Positions 1 through 9,954 of a DNA stretch of 64,000 nucleotides are shown here, in pieces. Made by a program: the position numbers and the translations under genes. The DNA is taken from the NCBI GenBank assembly GCA_016709335.1, contig JADJNC010000013.1:1-64000 (forward strand), given 5' to 3'. Each line of letters opens with the position of its first letter. The first letter of the stretch is position 1. The DNA is from Candidatus Propionivibrio dominans. Lineage in GTDB: Bacteria; Pseudomonadota; Gammaproteobacteria; Burkholderiales; Rhodocyclaceae. The notes beneath the pieces are model-generated. The model was not told the DNA's origin, did no database searches, and saw only the letters and a list, made by a program, of their open reading frames with translations.

Positions 1-152
1 ACAATGTCACCGATGAGGAAAACGTTCTCGGCCACGTAGCTGCGCAGGAACTCGAGCAGACGATCGGCCTGACAGGCTCGCGTACCCAGATGGATGTCGG
101 AGAGAAAGATTGATCGTACTGTAGGCATGCCGTGATGATGCGCTGCGCTCAT
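1..152 (-). CDS. LpxH-like metallophosphoesterase (N-terminal part)
   Basis: Only the first ~50 codons are in the window; the rest lies beyond base 1. The protein opens with a hydrophobic strand and the motif FLSDIHLGT, the D-x-H metal-binding signature of calcineurin-like phosphoesterases, followed by a second strand ending in GDIV. The LGT-x-x-C-Q-A-D context resembles the UDP-2,3-diacylglucosamine diphosphatase (LpxH/COG2908-like) branch, which acts in lipid A synthesis, but the substrate cannot be fixed from this fragment. Two in-frame ATG starts exist, at 152 and 128, neither with a clear Shine-Dalgarno sequence. It is divergent from rpiA. Confidence 0.6.
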   Translation of the reverse strand, partial: MSAAHHHGMPTVRSIFLSDIHLGTRACQADRLLEFLRSYVAENVFLIGDI

Positions 153-334
153 TACAGAATGATGTCATTTCAATTACATTTCCTGTTTCTCAGGGGTTGA
201 TCGCCTTCACCGCCTTCTCCTGTGAGCGACGGCTGCAAGGTACTGTCTCGTCGCTCCGTGATTAGCAGCACGTGCGACGGGATAAAAATGGATAAAATAC
301 ATCTTCATCTCAACGTAACAGGCCTCGCAACGCC

Positions 335-997
335 ATGACCCAGGACGAACTCAAACAGGCGGTGGCACGCGCCGCTCTCGACTATGTGGTTGAAGGCCAG
401 ATTGTTGGCGTTGGTACGGGGTCAACCGCCCGGCTGTTCATTGACGCACTGGCCGAAATCAAGGACAGGATCAGCGGTGCCGTCGCCAGCTCCGAAGACA
501 CGAAGAAACGCCTGGAAGGTCATGGCATCAGGGTCTTCGACCTCAACGATGTCGCCGGGATACCGGTCTACATTGATGGCGCCGACGAAATCAATGTCGA
601 GATGCACATGATCAAAGGCGGGGGTGGCGCCCTGACCCGCGAGAAAATCGTTGCCGCAGTGGCCACTAGATTCGTCTGCATCGTTGACCGTTCAAAACTG
701 GTGGAGGTCCTGGGCACCTTCCCGCTGCCGGTCGAAGTCATCCCCATGGCCAGCGCCTACGTAACGCGCGAACTGACCCGAATCGGCGGCACGCCGGTGC
801 TGCGCGATGGTTTCGTGACCGACAACGGCAACCTGGTTCTCGACGTGAAAGGCTTGCAGATTCTCGACCCGGTCGCTCTCGAAACACGCATCAACCAGAT
901 CGTTGGCGTGGTCAGCAACGGACTGTTTGCCTGCCGCCCTGCCGATGTCTGCCTGCTTGGCACCGGCAACGGGGTGCAGACGCTGACGCTTGACTGA
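335..997 (+). CDS. rpiA: Ribose-5-phosphate isomerase A
   Basis: Interconverts ribose 5-phosphate and ribulose 5-phosphate in the non-oxidative pentose phosphate pathway (cytosol). At 220 residues it has the usual RpiA length. Visible motifs are the phosphate-binding GTGST (residues 27-31), DGADE (81-85) with the catalytic acidic residues, and [11 protein letters not shown] (94-104). It is followed after 75 bases by phoU, probably with its own promoter. Its divergent partner is the phosphoesterase at the left edge. Confidence 0.96.
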   Translation: MTQDELKQAVARAALDYVVEGQIVGVGTGSTARLFIDALAEIKDRISGAVASSEDTKKRLEGHGIRVFDLNDVAGIPVYIDGADEINVEMHMIKGGGGALTREKIVAAVATRFVCIVDRSKLVEVLGTFPLPVEVIPMASAYVTRELTRIGGTPVLRDGFVTDNGNLVLDVKGLQILDPVALETRINQIVGVVSNGLFACRPADVCLLGTGNGVQTLTLD

Positions 998-1072
998 AAC
1001 ATAAATGTAATCTTGATGCGTTAAAATCAAGGGTCCGTAGTCCCAAAGCTGGATCATCCAGGAGCATGAAGA

Positions 1073-1783
1073 ATGAGCGATCACCACGACCACACATCAA
1101 AAATTTTCGATCTCGAACTCGACAATATGCGCACGCGCGTACTGCAGATGGGCGGCATGGCTGAAGAGCAGGTGCGCAAGGCGATGGAGGGTCTCTACAA
1201 TGGTGATCAATCCATGCTTGAAGCGGTCATTCGTGACGATGACCTGATCAACCAGATCGAGATCGAGACCGAAACCGCCTGCTATCAGGTCATCGCCAAG
1301 CGGGAGCCGAAAGCCGTTGACCTGCGCATGATCGTGTCGGTACTCAAGGCCATTTCCGATCTGGAGCGCGTCGGCGACAAGGCACGGAAAATCGCACGCC
1401 TCGGCATCACGCTGACCAATCACCCCGCATCAGGCACGCTGAATATCGAGTTGAATCACATGGCCGATACGGCCTTGAAGATGTTGCGCCTGTCGCTCGA
1501 CGGCTTTGCCCGTCTTGATCTTGACTTGGTCACGCAAGCCATCCATCTCGACACGCTGGTCAACACGGAGTATCAGTCCGTGGCCCGCCAGTTGCTCACT
1601 TACATGATGGAAGATCCACGCACCATCACGCGCGCTCTGGATATCCTGGCCATTGCCAAAGCCATCGAGCGCATCGGTGATCATGCAAGCAGCATCGCTG
1701 AATACGTGGTCTTCATGGTCAAGGGACTGAACGTACGTCACGCCTCGGCCGAAGAAGTCGAAGCCAGGATAGCCAACAACTGA
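1073..1783 (+). CDS. phoU: Phosphate signalling protein PhoU
   Basis: Negative modulator of the PhoR-PhoB phosphate response and of Pst phosphate uptake; cytosolic and peripheral to the membrane. At 236 residues it has the normal two-repeat all-helical PhoU build, with the metal-cluster E-x-x-x-D type motif around LERVGDKARKIA and its counterpart IERIGDHASSIAE in the second half. GGAG at 1061-1064 precedes the ATG. No pst or pho genes lie next to it. The polyphosphate enzyme 2 kb away gives a loose phosphate theme. A strong terminator follows. Confidence 0.95.
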   Translation: MSDHHDHTSKIFDLELDNMRTRVLQMGGMAEEQVRKAMEGLYNGDQSMLEAVIRDDDLINQIEIETETACYQVIAKREPKAVDLRMIVSVLKAISDLERVGDKARKIARLGITLTNHPASGTLNIELNHMADTALKMLRLSLDGFARLDLDLVTQAIHLDTLVNTEYQSVARQLLTYMMEDPRTITRALDILAIAKAIERIGDHASSIAEYVVFMVKGLNVRHASAEEVEARIANN

Positions 1784-1823
1784 AGCCTGCGCTGCGCATC
1801 TCTGCAAACCGTCGTTGCTAACA

Positions 1824-1848
1824 AAAAAAGCCCCTTGCGGGGCTTTTT
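1824..1848. terminator. Bidirectional intrinsic terminator between phoU and yggX
   Basis: A GC-rich stem GCCCC/GGGGC with a TTGC loop is flanked by an A-run on one side and a T-run on the other, so it can terminate both the phoU transcript and the convergent yggX transcript. Confidence 0.85.
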
Positions 1849-1863
1849 CCGGTCAGCAGGAGA

Positions 1864-2136
1864 TCAGGTCCCTGGTGGCACGTAGCCCTGCACTTGATCG
1901 ACACCACTGCCGAAAAAATGCTTCTCGATCTGCTCGGCCAGATACTTCCGATGTGCGGCATCCGCCAGATTCAGACGATTCTCGTTGATGATCATCGTCT
2001 GCATGCGGATCCACTGCTGCCAGCCTTCCTTGGAAACACTCTCGTATATCCGCTTGCCGAGTTCCCCGGGATAGGGTGGAAAATCAAGCGCTTCGGCCTC
2101 TCGACCGAGTTTGATGCAATTGACCATTCTTGCCAT
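1864..2136 (-). CDS. yggX: Probable Fe(2+)-trafficking protein YggX
   Basis: A small cytosolic protein (90 residues) linked to iron trafficking and protection of Fe-S clusters from oxidation. The sequence from the chosen [23 protein letters not shown], is the typical YggX start with the conserved Cys at residue 7, and the protein keeps the family's W-x-x-W and N-E-x-R-L blocks. The open frame extends 26 codons upstream, but that stretch does not resemble the family and would overlap argA, so the start at 2136 is preferred. It lies just downstream of argA and is probably co-transcribed with it. Confidence 0.93.
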   Translation of the reverse strand: MARMVNCIKLGREAEALDFPPYPGELGKRIYESVSKEGWQQWIRMQTMIINENRLNLADAAHRKYLAEQIEKHFFGSGVDQVQGYVPPGT

Positions 2137-2210
2137 GAAATTGACTCCGTAAAGCTGAAAATACATTCGAAACTCATCGCCATTATACCGCGGCAGTTCC
2201 ATGCAGAAGC

Positions 2211-3530
2211 TCACAGCGGTTTGGCAAAGACCTTGGAACGACGTTGCAGGTTATAGACTAGCCGCTTTTCTGCCGGTAACTGGTCAATCGACTGCTCGAC
2301 AAAGCCGCGCTCCTTGAACCAGTGCGGTGTCACCGTAGTCAGCACGAACAGGCGCTTGATACCCAGCGCTCGCGCACGCGCTTCAACATGTTTCAGCAAT
2401 TGCTCGCCATAACCCCAGCGGCGGTAGTTCGGATGCACGGCCACACAGGCCAGTTCGGCCTGATCGTCACCATAGGGGTAGAGTGCGGCGCAGCCAACGA
2501 TCAGTCCATCGTGCTCGACCATCGAGAAGCGGGTAATTTCGCGTTCGAGCAGTTCACGCGAACGGCGAACGAGTGTCCCATCTTCCTCAAGCGGCGCGAT
2601 CAGTGCCACCAGGCCGCTGATATCATCCGGCCGGGCGTCGCGCAGCAGCTCAAGTGATTCGCGGGTGATGATGGTGCCCACGCCATCGCGCGAGAAAAGC
2701 TCGCGCAGCAGCGTGCCATCCTCGTTGTATCCGATCAAATGCACACGACCGACACCAGTGCGACTGGCACGCACGGCACACGGCAGATAACGCTTGATAT
2801 CAGGCGACAGCCAGTCGCCAATCGTGATCAGTCGTTCGGCGGTATCGGCGGTCATCTCGTCGAGCAGTTTCCCGTCGATATCGGTCACCCCCTGGCTATC
2901 GGTCAGAAAAATCAGTTTGTCGGCAGCGATCGCTGTCGCCGTCGACTCGGCCACTTCCTCCATCGCCAGGTTGAATATCTCGCCCGTCGGGCTGGCCCCC
3001 AGGCTCGAAAGAATGACGATATTGCCGATGCCGAGTTGAGCCCGAATCCCCTCGGCGTCGATCTTGCGTACGCTTCCTGCGTACTGCATGTCGACACCAT
3101 CAAGAACGCCGAGGGGTTTGGCCGTAATGAAATTACCGGCGATGACGCGAATCGTGCTGTTGGCCATCGGCGTGTCGGGCAGGCCCTGCGATAGCAGTGC
3201 GTCAATTTCCAGATAAACGCTGCCCACGGCATCAATAACGCAGTCGAGGGTCTGCGCATCGGTGACCCGATAACCGCCATGTGAGGCCGACTGGATACCC
3301 TTTTCGATCAGTTCCTCCTCGATCTGCGGACGAGCCCCATGCACCAGTACCAGGCGAACACCCAGGGCGGCCAGCAGGTTCGCATCATAGGCCAGGGTGC
3401 GTGCCAGCGGCCCGGAAATCGCCTTGCCGCCAAACGCAATGACAAATGTTTTGCCACGAAACAAATTGACATAGGGCGCAACCGAGCGGAACAGGGATAC
3501 AAAGTGGGCGGGACTCAGCTCATCGGGCAT
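2211..3530 (-). CDS. argA: Amino-acid N-acetyltransferase (N-acetylglutamate synthase)
   Basis: Makes N-acetylglutamate from glutamate and acetyl-CoA, the first step of arginine synthesis. The 439 residues show the classical ArgA architecture: an N-terminal amino-acid-kinase-like domain (about residues 25-290, with [12 protein letters not shown]) and a C-terminal GNAT domain (about 295-435), where [15 protein letters not shown] is the acetyl-CoA-binding motif. Feedback by arginine is expected for this family. Only 4 bases separate it from the upstream polyphosphate:AMP phosphotransferase, which suggests a shared transcript. Confidence 0.95.
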   Translation of the reverse strand: MPDELSPAHFVSLFRSVAPYVNLFRGKTFVIAFGGKAISGPLARTLAYDANLLAALGVRLVLVHGARPQIEEELIEKGIQSASHGGYRVTDAQTLDCVIDAVGSVYLEIDALLSQGLPDTPMANSTIRVIAGNFITAKPLGVLDGVDMQYAGSVRKIDAEGIRAQLGIGNIVILSSLGASPTGEIFNLAMEEVAESTATAIAADKLIFLTDSQGVTDIDGKLLDEMTADTAERLITIGDWLSPDIKRYLPCAVRASRTGVGRVHLIGYNEDGTLLRELFSRDGVGTIITRESLELLRDARPDDISGLVALIAPLEEDGTLVRRSRELLEREITRFSMVEHDGLIVGCAALYPYGDDQAELACVAVHPNYRRWGYGEQLLKHVEARARALGIKRLFVLTTVTPHWFKERGFVEQSIDQLPAEKRLVYNLQRRSKVFAKPL

Positions 3531-3534
3531 GTCG

Positions 3535-5052
3535 TTATTTATCCTTAACCGTTGCTTTTGCTTTTGGTTTCTCGGTGTTCAAAGCATTTTCCAGACGCTC
3601 GCAAAGTGTTCGCAAAATCTTTACCCGGGCGAAACTCTTGTCATTGGCCTCGACCAGCGTCCACGGCGCCGTACTGGTACTCGTCCGGTCAACCAGGTCG
3701 CACACGGCGGCATGGTAGGCTTCGCTTTTCTCGCGGTTGCGCCAGTCTTCCTCGGTGATCTTGAAGCGTTTGAAATCGATTTTCTCACGCTCCTTGAAAC
3801 GTTTCAGTTGTTCCTTATCGCTGATCTGCAGCCAGAACTTGACAACAATCGCACCATCCTTGTGCAACTCATGCTCGAAGTCATTGATCTCGGTATAAGC
3901 TCGCAACCAGTCCGCTTCGGCACAAAAACCCTCGACGCGCTCAACCAGGACCCGACCGTACCAGGTGCGGTCGAAAATCGCCACGCGGCCATTGTGCGGT
4001 ATGTGGCGCCAGAAACGCCAGAGATAGGGTTGCGCGCGCTCCTCTTCAGTCGGCGCGGCGACAGGTATGATCTGATACTGGCGCGCATCCATCGCTGCCG
4101 TGATGCGCCGGATGCTGCCGCCCTTGCCCGCAGCATCTGAGCCTTCAAAGGCGATGATCAAGGAATGTTTTTTGAATTCCGGATGACGCACTAGTTCGGA
4201 AAGACGTCCCTGCCACCTGGCCAGTTGCATTTCGTAAGCCTTGTGCTCCAGCTTCAGCGTCAGATCAAGTGATGTCAGCACGTCGAGCTGGTCAATCTTT
4301 GGTGCCAGCGGCGGCGCCACAGGATAATGCTGTTCGCGCTTGTCGGCCAGACGTTTTTGCATGGCTTCGAGGATAACCTTGCCGACGGTCAGCGAACGAT
4401 AGCGGTCGTCGGTTCCCTCAACAACGATCCACGGAGCCCACGGCGTGTTGGTCATGCGCAACACATGCCCGGCCGCTTCCTGCAACTGCTCGTAGGTTTT
4501 CAGGCGCGCCCAGCTTTCCTTGGTCACCCGCCAGGCCGTCCTCGGATCCTTCTCCATCGCTTTCAAGCGCTGGCGCTGACCATCCTTGGACAGGTGAAAC
4601 CAGAACTTGAGCACCAGCGCACCTTCATTGACCAGCATCGCCTCGAAACGGTTGATCTGATCCATGCGCTGGTCGAGATCGCCCTTGTCGATCTGGCCGA
4701 GAATGCGATCACGGATCGGATCGGAGTACCACGAGCCGGCAAACACGCCGGTTCGCCCCCTGGGCGGCAGGGCGCGCCAGTAGCGCCACATGTAGGGGCG
4801 CTCGCGCTCCTCGTCGCTCGGCGCCGAAAAGGCGAGGGTGGACAGGTAGCGCGGATCCATCCATTCGTAAAGCACATTGATGGTCTCGCCTTTTCCCGAA
4901 CCATCAACGCCGCTTACCAGAATGACTACCGGAAACTTGCCGTTCTCACGCAACTCGAATTGTGCGTCAAGCAAGGCCGCGCGCAGCTTGGGAACCTCCT
5001 CACGGAATGTTGCCTTGTCAATCGTATGTCCCAGCTCTGCTGATTCAAACAT
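3535..5052 (-). CDS. pap: Polyphosphate:AMP phosphotransferase (two-domain PPK2)
   Basis: Transfers phosphate from polyphosphate to AMP giving ADP, so it turns stored polyP into nucleotide energy. The 505 residues contain two PPK2 domains in tandem, each with a Walker-A-type loop: GVDGSGKGET (residues 48-57) and GSDAAGKGGS in the second half. This is the class II PPK2 build. The start at 5052 (MFESAELGH) has AGGGAG seven bases upstream; an earlier in-frame start would lie inside rsmE. Its first bases overlap the end of rsmE by 8, so translation is probably coupled. This enzyme is prominent in polyphosphate-accumulating bacteria, which fits the rest of the window. Confidence 0.93.
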   Translation of the reverse strand: MFESAELGHTIDKATFREEVPKLRAALLDAQFELRENGKFPVVILVSGVDGSGKGETINVLYEWMDPRYLSTLAFSAPSDEERERPYMWRYWRALPPRGRTGVFAGSWYSDPIRDRILGQIDKGDLDQRMDQINRFEAMLVNEGALVLKFWFHLSKDGQRQRLKAMEKDPRTAWRVTKESWARLKTYEQLQEAAGHVLRMTNTPWAPWIVVEGTDDRYRSLTVGKVILEAMQKRLADKREQHYPVAPPLAPKIDQLDVLTSLDLTLKLEHKAYEMQLARWQGRLSELVRHPEFKKHSLIIAFEGSDAAGKGGSIRRITAAMDARQYQIIPVAAPTEEERAQPYLWRFWRHIPHNGRVAIFDRTWYGRVLVERVEGFCAEADWLRAYTEINDFEHELHKDGAIVVKFWLQISDKEQLKRFKEREKIDFKRFKITEEDWRNREKSEAYHAAVCDLVDRTSTSTAPWTLVEANDKSFARVKILRTLCERLENALNTEKPKAKATVKDK

Positions 5053-5806
5053 GATCTGCTCCCTTTCTGAAGTCACCCCATAAACACTGAATCGCCGCCA
5101 GTGTCGCCAGCCCTGCAGTCTCTGTTCTCAGAATGCGCGGCCCGAGCCGAACTGAGATAAAGCCGGCCATAGCCGCCCTCTCCATTTCCTCAGCGGCCAG
5201 CACACCCTCGGCACCGATCAGCAATTCAACCTGTCCTCCCGGCGCAGGTGGCGCAATGCTGTCCAGCGTCTGCGCCGATCCGGGGGCAAGCATCAAGCGC
5301 AACACACCCTTTCCAACCGACTTGGCCAGCCATTGATCGAGAGCTTCTAACGCTACCACTTCTGGCACCCGGTTGCGCCCGCACTGCTCGCATGCCGCGC
5401 TAGCCACGCCACGCCAGTGCTCGACCCGCCGCGTCGCCCGCTCGCCATTGAGCCGGACCACGCTGCGCCGCGAAATCACCGGAACGATACTTGCCACTCC
5501 CAGCTCGACGGCCTTCTGCACCGTCATGTCCATCTTCTCACCAGCCTGCAGGGCCTGTACCAGCTTCACATTGATCGGCGCTTCGCATTCAGTATCACTC
5601 CAGCCCAGCACATCAACACTGACCCGCTCACGATCAAGCTCAGCGATACGGGCAGAATATTCACCACCGTGACCATTGAACAGCAGAAGATCATCGCCAG
5701 TGCGTAAACGCAACACCCGACACGCGTGCTTCGCCACTTCCGGAGCCAGATCGAAACGCAAGCCGACCGACAAGGGCATGGGACAGTAAAAACGAGGCGC
5801 AAGCAT
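5045..5806 (-). CDS. rsmE: 16S rRNA (uracil(1498)-N3)-methyltransferase
   Basis: Methylates U1498 of 16S rRNA using S-adenosylmethionine. The 253 residues start with MLAPRFYCP and end with the SPOUT-fold knot motifs: LLIGAEGVLAAEE (SAM pocket) and LGPRILRTETAGLATLAAIQ, which is diagnostic for RsmE. The open frame extends 95 codons further upstream but there runs antisense through the divergent thioredoxin-fold gene, so that part is a shadow. It overlaps the start of the downstream phosphotransferase. Confidence 0.94.
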   Translation of the reverse strand: MLAPRFYCPMPLSVGLRFDLAPEVAKHACRVLRLRTGDDLLLFNGHGGEYSARIAELDRERVSVDVLGWSDTECEAPINVKLVQALQAGEKMDMTVQKAVELGVASIVPVISRRSVVRLNGERATRRVEHWRGVASAACEQCGRNRVPEVVALEALDQWLAKSVGKGVLRLMLAPGSAQTLDSIAPPAPGGQVELLIGAEGVLAAEEMERAAMAGFISVRLGPRILRTETAGLATLAAIQCLWGDFRKGADHV

Positions 5807-5861
5807 GCTGATATTATAGGGATAACTGGCAATCAACGTAGCGCAAAGGAATATCGCCGTT

Positions 5862-6413
5862 ATGGCTATCAGCACCCCGTTATGCAATTTCGGCTGGAAA
5901 GCCCCCGATTTCGAACTCAACGACACCCTTGGCGTGCGGCAAACCCTGGACACACTGCGTGCACCCAGGGGATTGTTGCTGATGTTCATCTGCAACCATT
6001 GCCCGTATGTACAGGCAATCATTGACCGCATCTGCCGCGACGCGCTTGAAGTGCAGGCCATGGGGTTCGGCGTTGCAGCGATCATGAGCAACGATACCGA
6101 CGCCTATCCGGACGACTCCCTGGCCAATATGCAAAGGGTGGCCAGGGCCATGAACTTTTCTTTCCCCTACCTTTACGACCCGACCCAGAACGTTGCACGT
6201 GACTATGGTGCTGTGTGCACGCCGGATTTTTTCGCTTTCAATCAGGATCTGGAGTTGCAATACCGTGGCCGCCTCGATTCCAGCGGGCGGGCTCCGGCGG
6301 CACCCGATGCGCGCCGTGAGCTTGTTGACGCCATGCGGCAAATCGCAGCGAGCGGCCGCGGCCCCGCTGAACAGGTGGCCAGCATGGGCTGCTCGATCAA
6401 GTGGCGCGTTTAA
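5862..6413 (+). CDS. Thioredoxin-fold (AhpC/TSA-like redoxin) protein
   Basis: A 183-residue protein without a signal peptide. W-K-A-P-D-F-E-L near the N-terminus and the motif CNHCPYV mark the redoxin family of the AhpC/TSA/thioredoxin-like clan; the C-N-H-C pair is the redox-active or resolving site. A third cysteine near the end (MGCSIKW) is typical of this subfamily. The in vivo substrate is not known. It is divergent from rsmE, with 55 bases shared as promoter region. Confidence 0.85.
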   Translation: MAISTPLCNFGWKAPDFELNDTLGVRQTLDTLRAPRGLLLMFICNHCPYVQAIIDRICRDALEVQAMGFGVAAIMSNDTDAYPDDSLANMQRVARAMNFSFPYLYDPTQNVARDYGAVCTPDFFAFNQDLELQYRGRLDSSGRAPAAPDARRELVDAMRQIAASGRGPAEQVASMGCSIKWRV

Positions 6414-7001
6414 ATATGGTCTGCCCCGCCTTGCAGGACATCATTTCCATACAAGCTTTGAGATCAGTCAGTGTATCGGGCTTGCTGCCCTTGGACAGTA
6501 CGATTTCGTGAAGTTCAAGCGACGGTAACTCAAAATCCGTTTTGCCCACATCGCTGATACTGATGCGGTGTCAGCAGAACTTCCAGCCAGTAGCTTCCGG
6601 CTGGCGCTCCGGCAAATTTCGGCAACTGTCTGCCAATGATGATCAGGCCAACACCGCTCAGATAGCCGCTTACCAGCGGGTAAGGAATGTATTTGATCAG
6701 CTTGCCGATACCAAGAAAGCCGATGAGTAGCCGGATCAGCCCGGTGAGGACACCGGGGGAGGCCATCATCAACACCACGGGTACCGGCGGCACCCCTTGC
6801 GCCACGAGCTGGATGACAAAAGCCGAAAGCATCGCCGCAGCCAGTGTGCAGAGCAATGGCCCCAGGAATAACGGCCAGCACACTGAAAGCGGTGTATTGC
6901 GGGCTGATCGCTGAATACACGGTGACGCCAAAGGCCACGGCCGCAGGCAAAGCCACGAGCATGGCGGCAAAGCCACCCCGGAAGTCCCCTGAATGGCGCA
7001 T
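6399..7001 (-). pseudogene. Remnant of a SulP-family anion transporter
   Basis: From 7001 leftwards the translation opens with GDFRGGFAAMLVALPAAVAF, a typical SulP first transmembrane segment. After a frame change at the GGGG run near 6868 it continues in another frame with LIKYIPYPLVSGYLSGVG, a conserved SulP signature. Homology stops after about 160 of the usual 500 or more residues. A third frame down to the stop at 6397-6399 is protein-like and might be the broken tail (STAS or cyclic-nucleotide-binding end); that last part is a guess. Both an indel and a large internal deletion would be needed, so this is probably a real relic. Confidence 0.6.
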
Positions 7002-7492
7002 CCACGTCCCAGAAAAACGCGCATCTGACTGGCTCCGTAATAAGTTTTCGTTTATTGCAGCACGGGCTGCACCTATACATCAGCGTTTGCTTGATGCGAT
7101 GCTTTGGAAAACCGCTTATAATTTGGCGCTCGGCCTTTGAATGATCTAGACTGTTTTCCATAGATTTTCAGTAGGCCATATGACTGTTCACGGTGCCAAC
7201 AATATTCCTTTGAGTTTGTCCGTGAAAATGCTTTCTTACCTGACCAAGCTGACGCCATATCCACTGCCCTTCCTGGGACAGCGCTCACTGGCATGGAGAA
7301 AATGATGACATGCATGGTTTTACCGACCAATTCGAGTCTCACCTCTGCCTTGCTGCGGATAGCCGCTTAACAGCCCACTTGGCGGTTATCACAACTTATG
7401 TAATGCTACCCCCCGTACCGGCTCAGCCTGGCTTTACACCCGCCTTGAGCAATGTCGCTGCTTGCATGTAACCCTACTGGAGTAACTGACCG
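7002..7492. other. Intergenic region upstream of glgP
   Basis: About 490 bases with no convincing gene; the frames here are short and lack ribosome sites. It must hold the promoter of the glgP-glgB-glgX-malQ operon. GGAG at 7479-7482 is the glgP ribosome-binding site. I see no clear operator or riboswitch. Confidence 0.5.
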
Positions 7493-9952
7493 ATGTCTGA
7501 TACCAAAAAATCCAAAGTTGATGGCGTAGCGTTTCACGCTGAAATTGATGAAAAATTGTACAAGTCGGTTGCCGCCGAGCCAATTACGGCAAACCACAAG
7601 GAGCTTTACAAAGCACTGGCGCTGGTAGCGCGCGATGAACTGGCGCAGCGCTGGGTCAAAACGCAGGTGGACGACCGAAAAAACAAGGTACGTCGTATCT
7701 ACTACATGTCGATGGAATTCCTGATCGGCCGCTCGCTGAACAATGCCCTTTCGGCGCTCGATCTGCGCGACAATGCAGACGCCGCTTTCTCGGCGGCCGG
7801 CGGCCCTTCGCTCACCGATCTTATCGAGTGCGAACCGGATGCCGCTCTCGGCAACGGCGGTCTTGGCCGACTGGCCGCCTGCTTCCTCGACTCGATGGCT
7901 ACGCTGGAACTGCCGTCCTGGGGTTATGGCATGCGCTATGAGTACGGCATGTTTGCGCAATCGATCATCAATGGCGGTCAGGTCGAGCATCCGGATTCCT
8001 GGCTGATCGATGGAACGCCGTGGGAGTTTCCACGACCCGGCACGCACTTTACCGTTAATTTTGGCGGCACCGCCGAACACCACGGCGAGTGGGCCGAATG
8101 GAACGCCGCCGAAGCTGTCGAAGGACGGGCCTACGACTTCGTCATCCCAGGGCACGGTACCAAACGGGTAAGCACCCTGCGCCTCTGGAAGGCCGGAGCA
8201 CCGGCTCAGATCGACCTGAATGCCTTCAACTCCGGCGACTACGCACGCGCCGCAGAATTCAAGAACCGCTTCGAGAATATTTCCTGGGTGCTGTACCCGA
8301 ACGACACGACTGCTGCGGGTCGCGAACTGCGTCTGCGGCAGGAGTATTTCTTTGTCTCCGCATCGCTACAGGATATTATTTTCCACCATCTGGAGGAGTA
8401 CGGCATCCTGCACAATCTTGCTGACCAGGTTGCCATTCACCTCAACGACACCCATCCGGCAATCAGCGTCGCTGAACTGATGCGACTGCTCTGCGACGAG
8501 CACGGAATGCTGTGGTCTGAAGCCTGGAGTCAATGTACGCGCATCTTCTCCTACACCAATCACACCCTGATGCCCGAGGCACTGGAAACCTGGCCGGTAG
8601 GCCTGATGAAATATCTGCTGCCGCGGCATATGGCTATCATCTATCGCATCAACAAGGACTTTCTCAAGGAAGTTGCGCTCCGCTTCCCCGGCGACATCGA
8701 TCTTATTCGGCGTGTTTCGCTGATTGATGACAGTGATGGCAATGAAGACAGCAAACGGGTACGCATGGCACACCTGAGTATCGTTGGCAGTCATCGAGTC
8801 AATGGCGTTTCTCAATTGCATTCCGACCTGATGGTGCAGACGATTTTTGCCGATTTTGCCAAGCTCTACCCGGATCGATTTCACAACAAGACCAACGGAG
8901 TTACACCGCGCCGCTGGCTGGCACAAGCCAACCCCGGGCTGGCAGGTCTGCTCGATGCGCGTCTCGGCAACGACTGGCGACTCAATCTAGACCGCCTGCA
9001 GGATCTGCGCTCACTCGCAGGCAACGAGGGTTTCCGTACAGAGTTTGCCGCTGCCAAGCTGGGCAACAAGCTGCGACTGGCTGACTACATCAAGCGCGAG
9101 ACAGGGGTCATTCTCAGTCCGGACAGCCTGTTCGACGTACAGGTCAAGCGTATCCACGAATATAAGCGGCAACTCCTCAATGTTCTCCATGTCATCACCC
9201 GCTATAACGCCATCCTGCACGGCCTGGCCGACAATGCCGCTCCACGCTGCGTGATCTTTGCCGGCAAGGCCGCATCCTCTTACCACATGGCCAAGCAGGT
9301 GATCCGGCTGATTCACGACGTCGCCAGCGTAATCAACAACGATCCACGCACGCATGACAAGCTGAAAGTGGTTTTCGTCCCGAATTATGGCGTTTCAATA
9401 GCAGAACTGATCATGCCGGCGGCCGATCTTTCCGAGCAGATTTCCACGGCGGGAACCGAGGCCTCTGGCACCGGCAACATGAAGTTCTCGATGAACGGGG
9501 CGCTGACCATTGGCACCGAGGATGGTGCCAACATCGAGATTCGCGACAACGTCGGCGCCGAAAACATCTTCATTTTCGGCAATACCACGCCACAAGTCGA
9601 AGCGATCAGGAAATCAGGCTACGATCCAAGATCGATTTACCATAATAACCCGATGCTCAATGAAACGTTGAACAAGCTCGACGGCGGATTCTTTTCTCCA
9701 AATGACCGCAAGCGATATCACGACGTCTTCAACTGTCTGGTGAATTACGGTGACCACTATCTGTTGCTCGCCGACTATGCGGATTACATAGCAACTCAAA
9801 CCAAGGTTGATAATCTTTACCTGACACCAGCGGAATGGCATCGCAAAGCCATACTCAACGTCGCCGGCATGGGCAGCTTTTCTTCTGATCGAACCATCCG
9901 TGACTACGCCATCGACACCTGGAATATGGGCTCGCTACTCAAGAAGGCGTGA
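7493..9952 (+). CDS. glgP: Glycogen/maltodextrin phosphorylase
   Basis: Releases glucose 1-phosphate from glycogen or maltodextrin chain ends using phosphate and pyridoxal phosphate. At 819 residues it is a full-length GT35 enzyme. The PLP-lysine block E-A-S-G-T-G-N-M-K-F-S-M-N-G-A-L lies at about residues 655-670, followed by TEDGANIEI. The N-terminal AALGNGGLGRLAACFLDS motif is also present. It is the first gene of the operon; its stop overlaps the start region of glgB. It supplies glucose 1-phosphate for glycolysis or back to glgC through pgm. Confidence 0.97.
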   Translation: MSDTKKSKVDGVAFHAEIDEKLYKSVAAEPITANHKELYKALALVARDELAQRWVKTQVDDRKNKVRRIYYMSMEFLIGRSLNNALSALDLRDNADAAFSAAGGPSLTDLIECEPDAALGNGGLGRLAACFLDSMATLELPSWGYGMRYEYGMFAQSIINGGQVEHPDSWLIDGTPWEFPRPGTHFTVNFGGTAEHHGEWAEWNAAEAVEGRAYDFVIPGHGTKRVSTLRLWKAGAPAQIDLNAFNSGDYARAAEFKNRFENISWVLYPNDTTAAGRELRLRQEYFFVSASLQDIIFHHLEEYGILHNLADQVAIHLNDTHPAISVAELMRLLCDEHGMLWSEAWSQCTRIFSYTNHTLMPEALETWPVGLMKYLLPRHMAIIYRINKDFLKEVALRFPGDIDLIRRVSLIDDSDGNEDSKRVRMAHLSIVGSHRVNGVSQLHSDLMVQTIFADFAKLYPDRFHNKTNGVTPRRWLAQANPGLAGLLDARLGNDWRLNLDRLQDLRSLAGNEGFRTEFAAAKLGNKLRLADYIKRETGVILSPDSLFDVQVKRIHEYKRQLLNVLHVITRYNAILHGLADNAAPRCVIFAGKAASSYHMAKQVIRLIHDVASVINNDPRTHDKLKVVFVPNYGVSIAELIMPAADLSEQISTAGTEASGTGNMKFSMNGALTIGTEDGANIEIRDNVGAENIFIFGNTTPQVEAIRKSGYDPRSIYHNNPMLNETLNKLDGGFFSPNDRKRYHDVFNCLVNYGDHYLLLADYADYIATQTKVDNLYLTPAEWHRKAILNVAGMGSFSSDRTIRDYAIDTWNMGSLLKKA

Positions 9953-9954
9953 TA

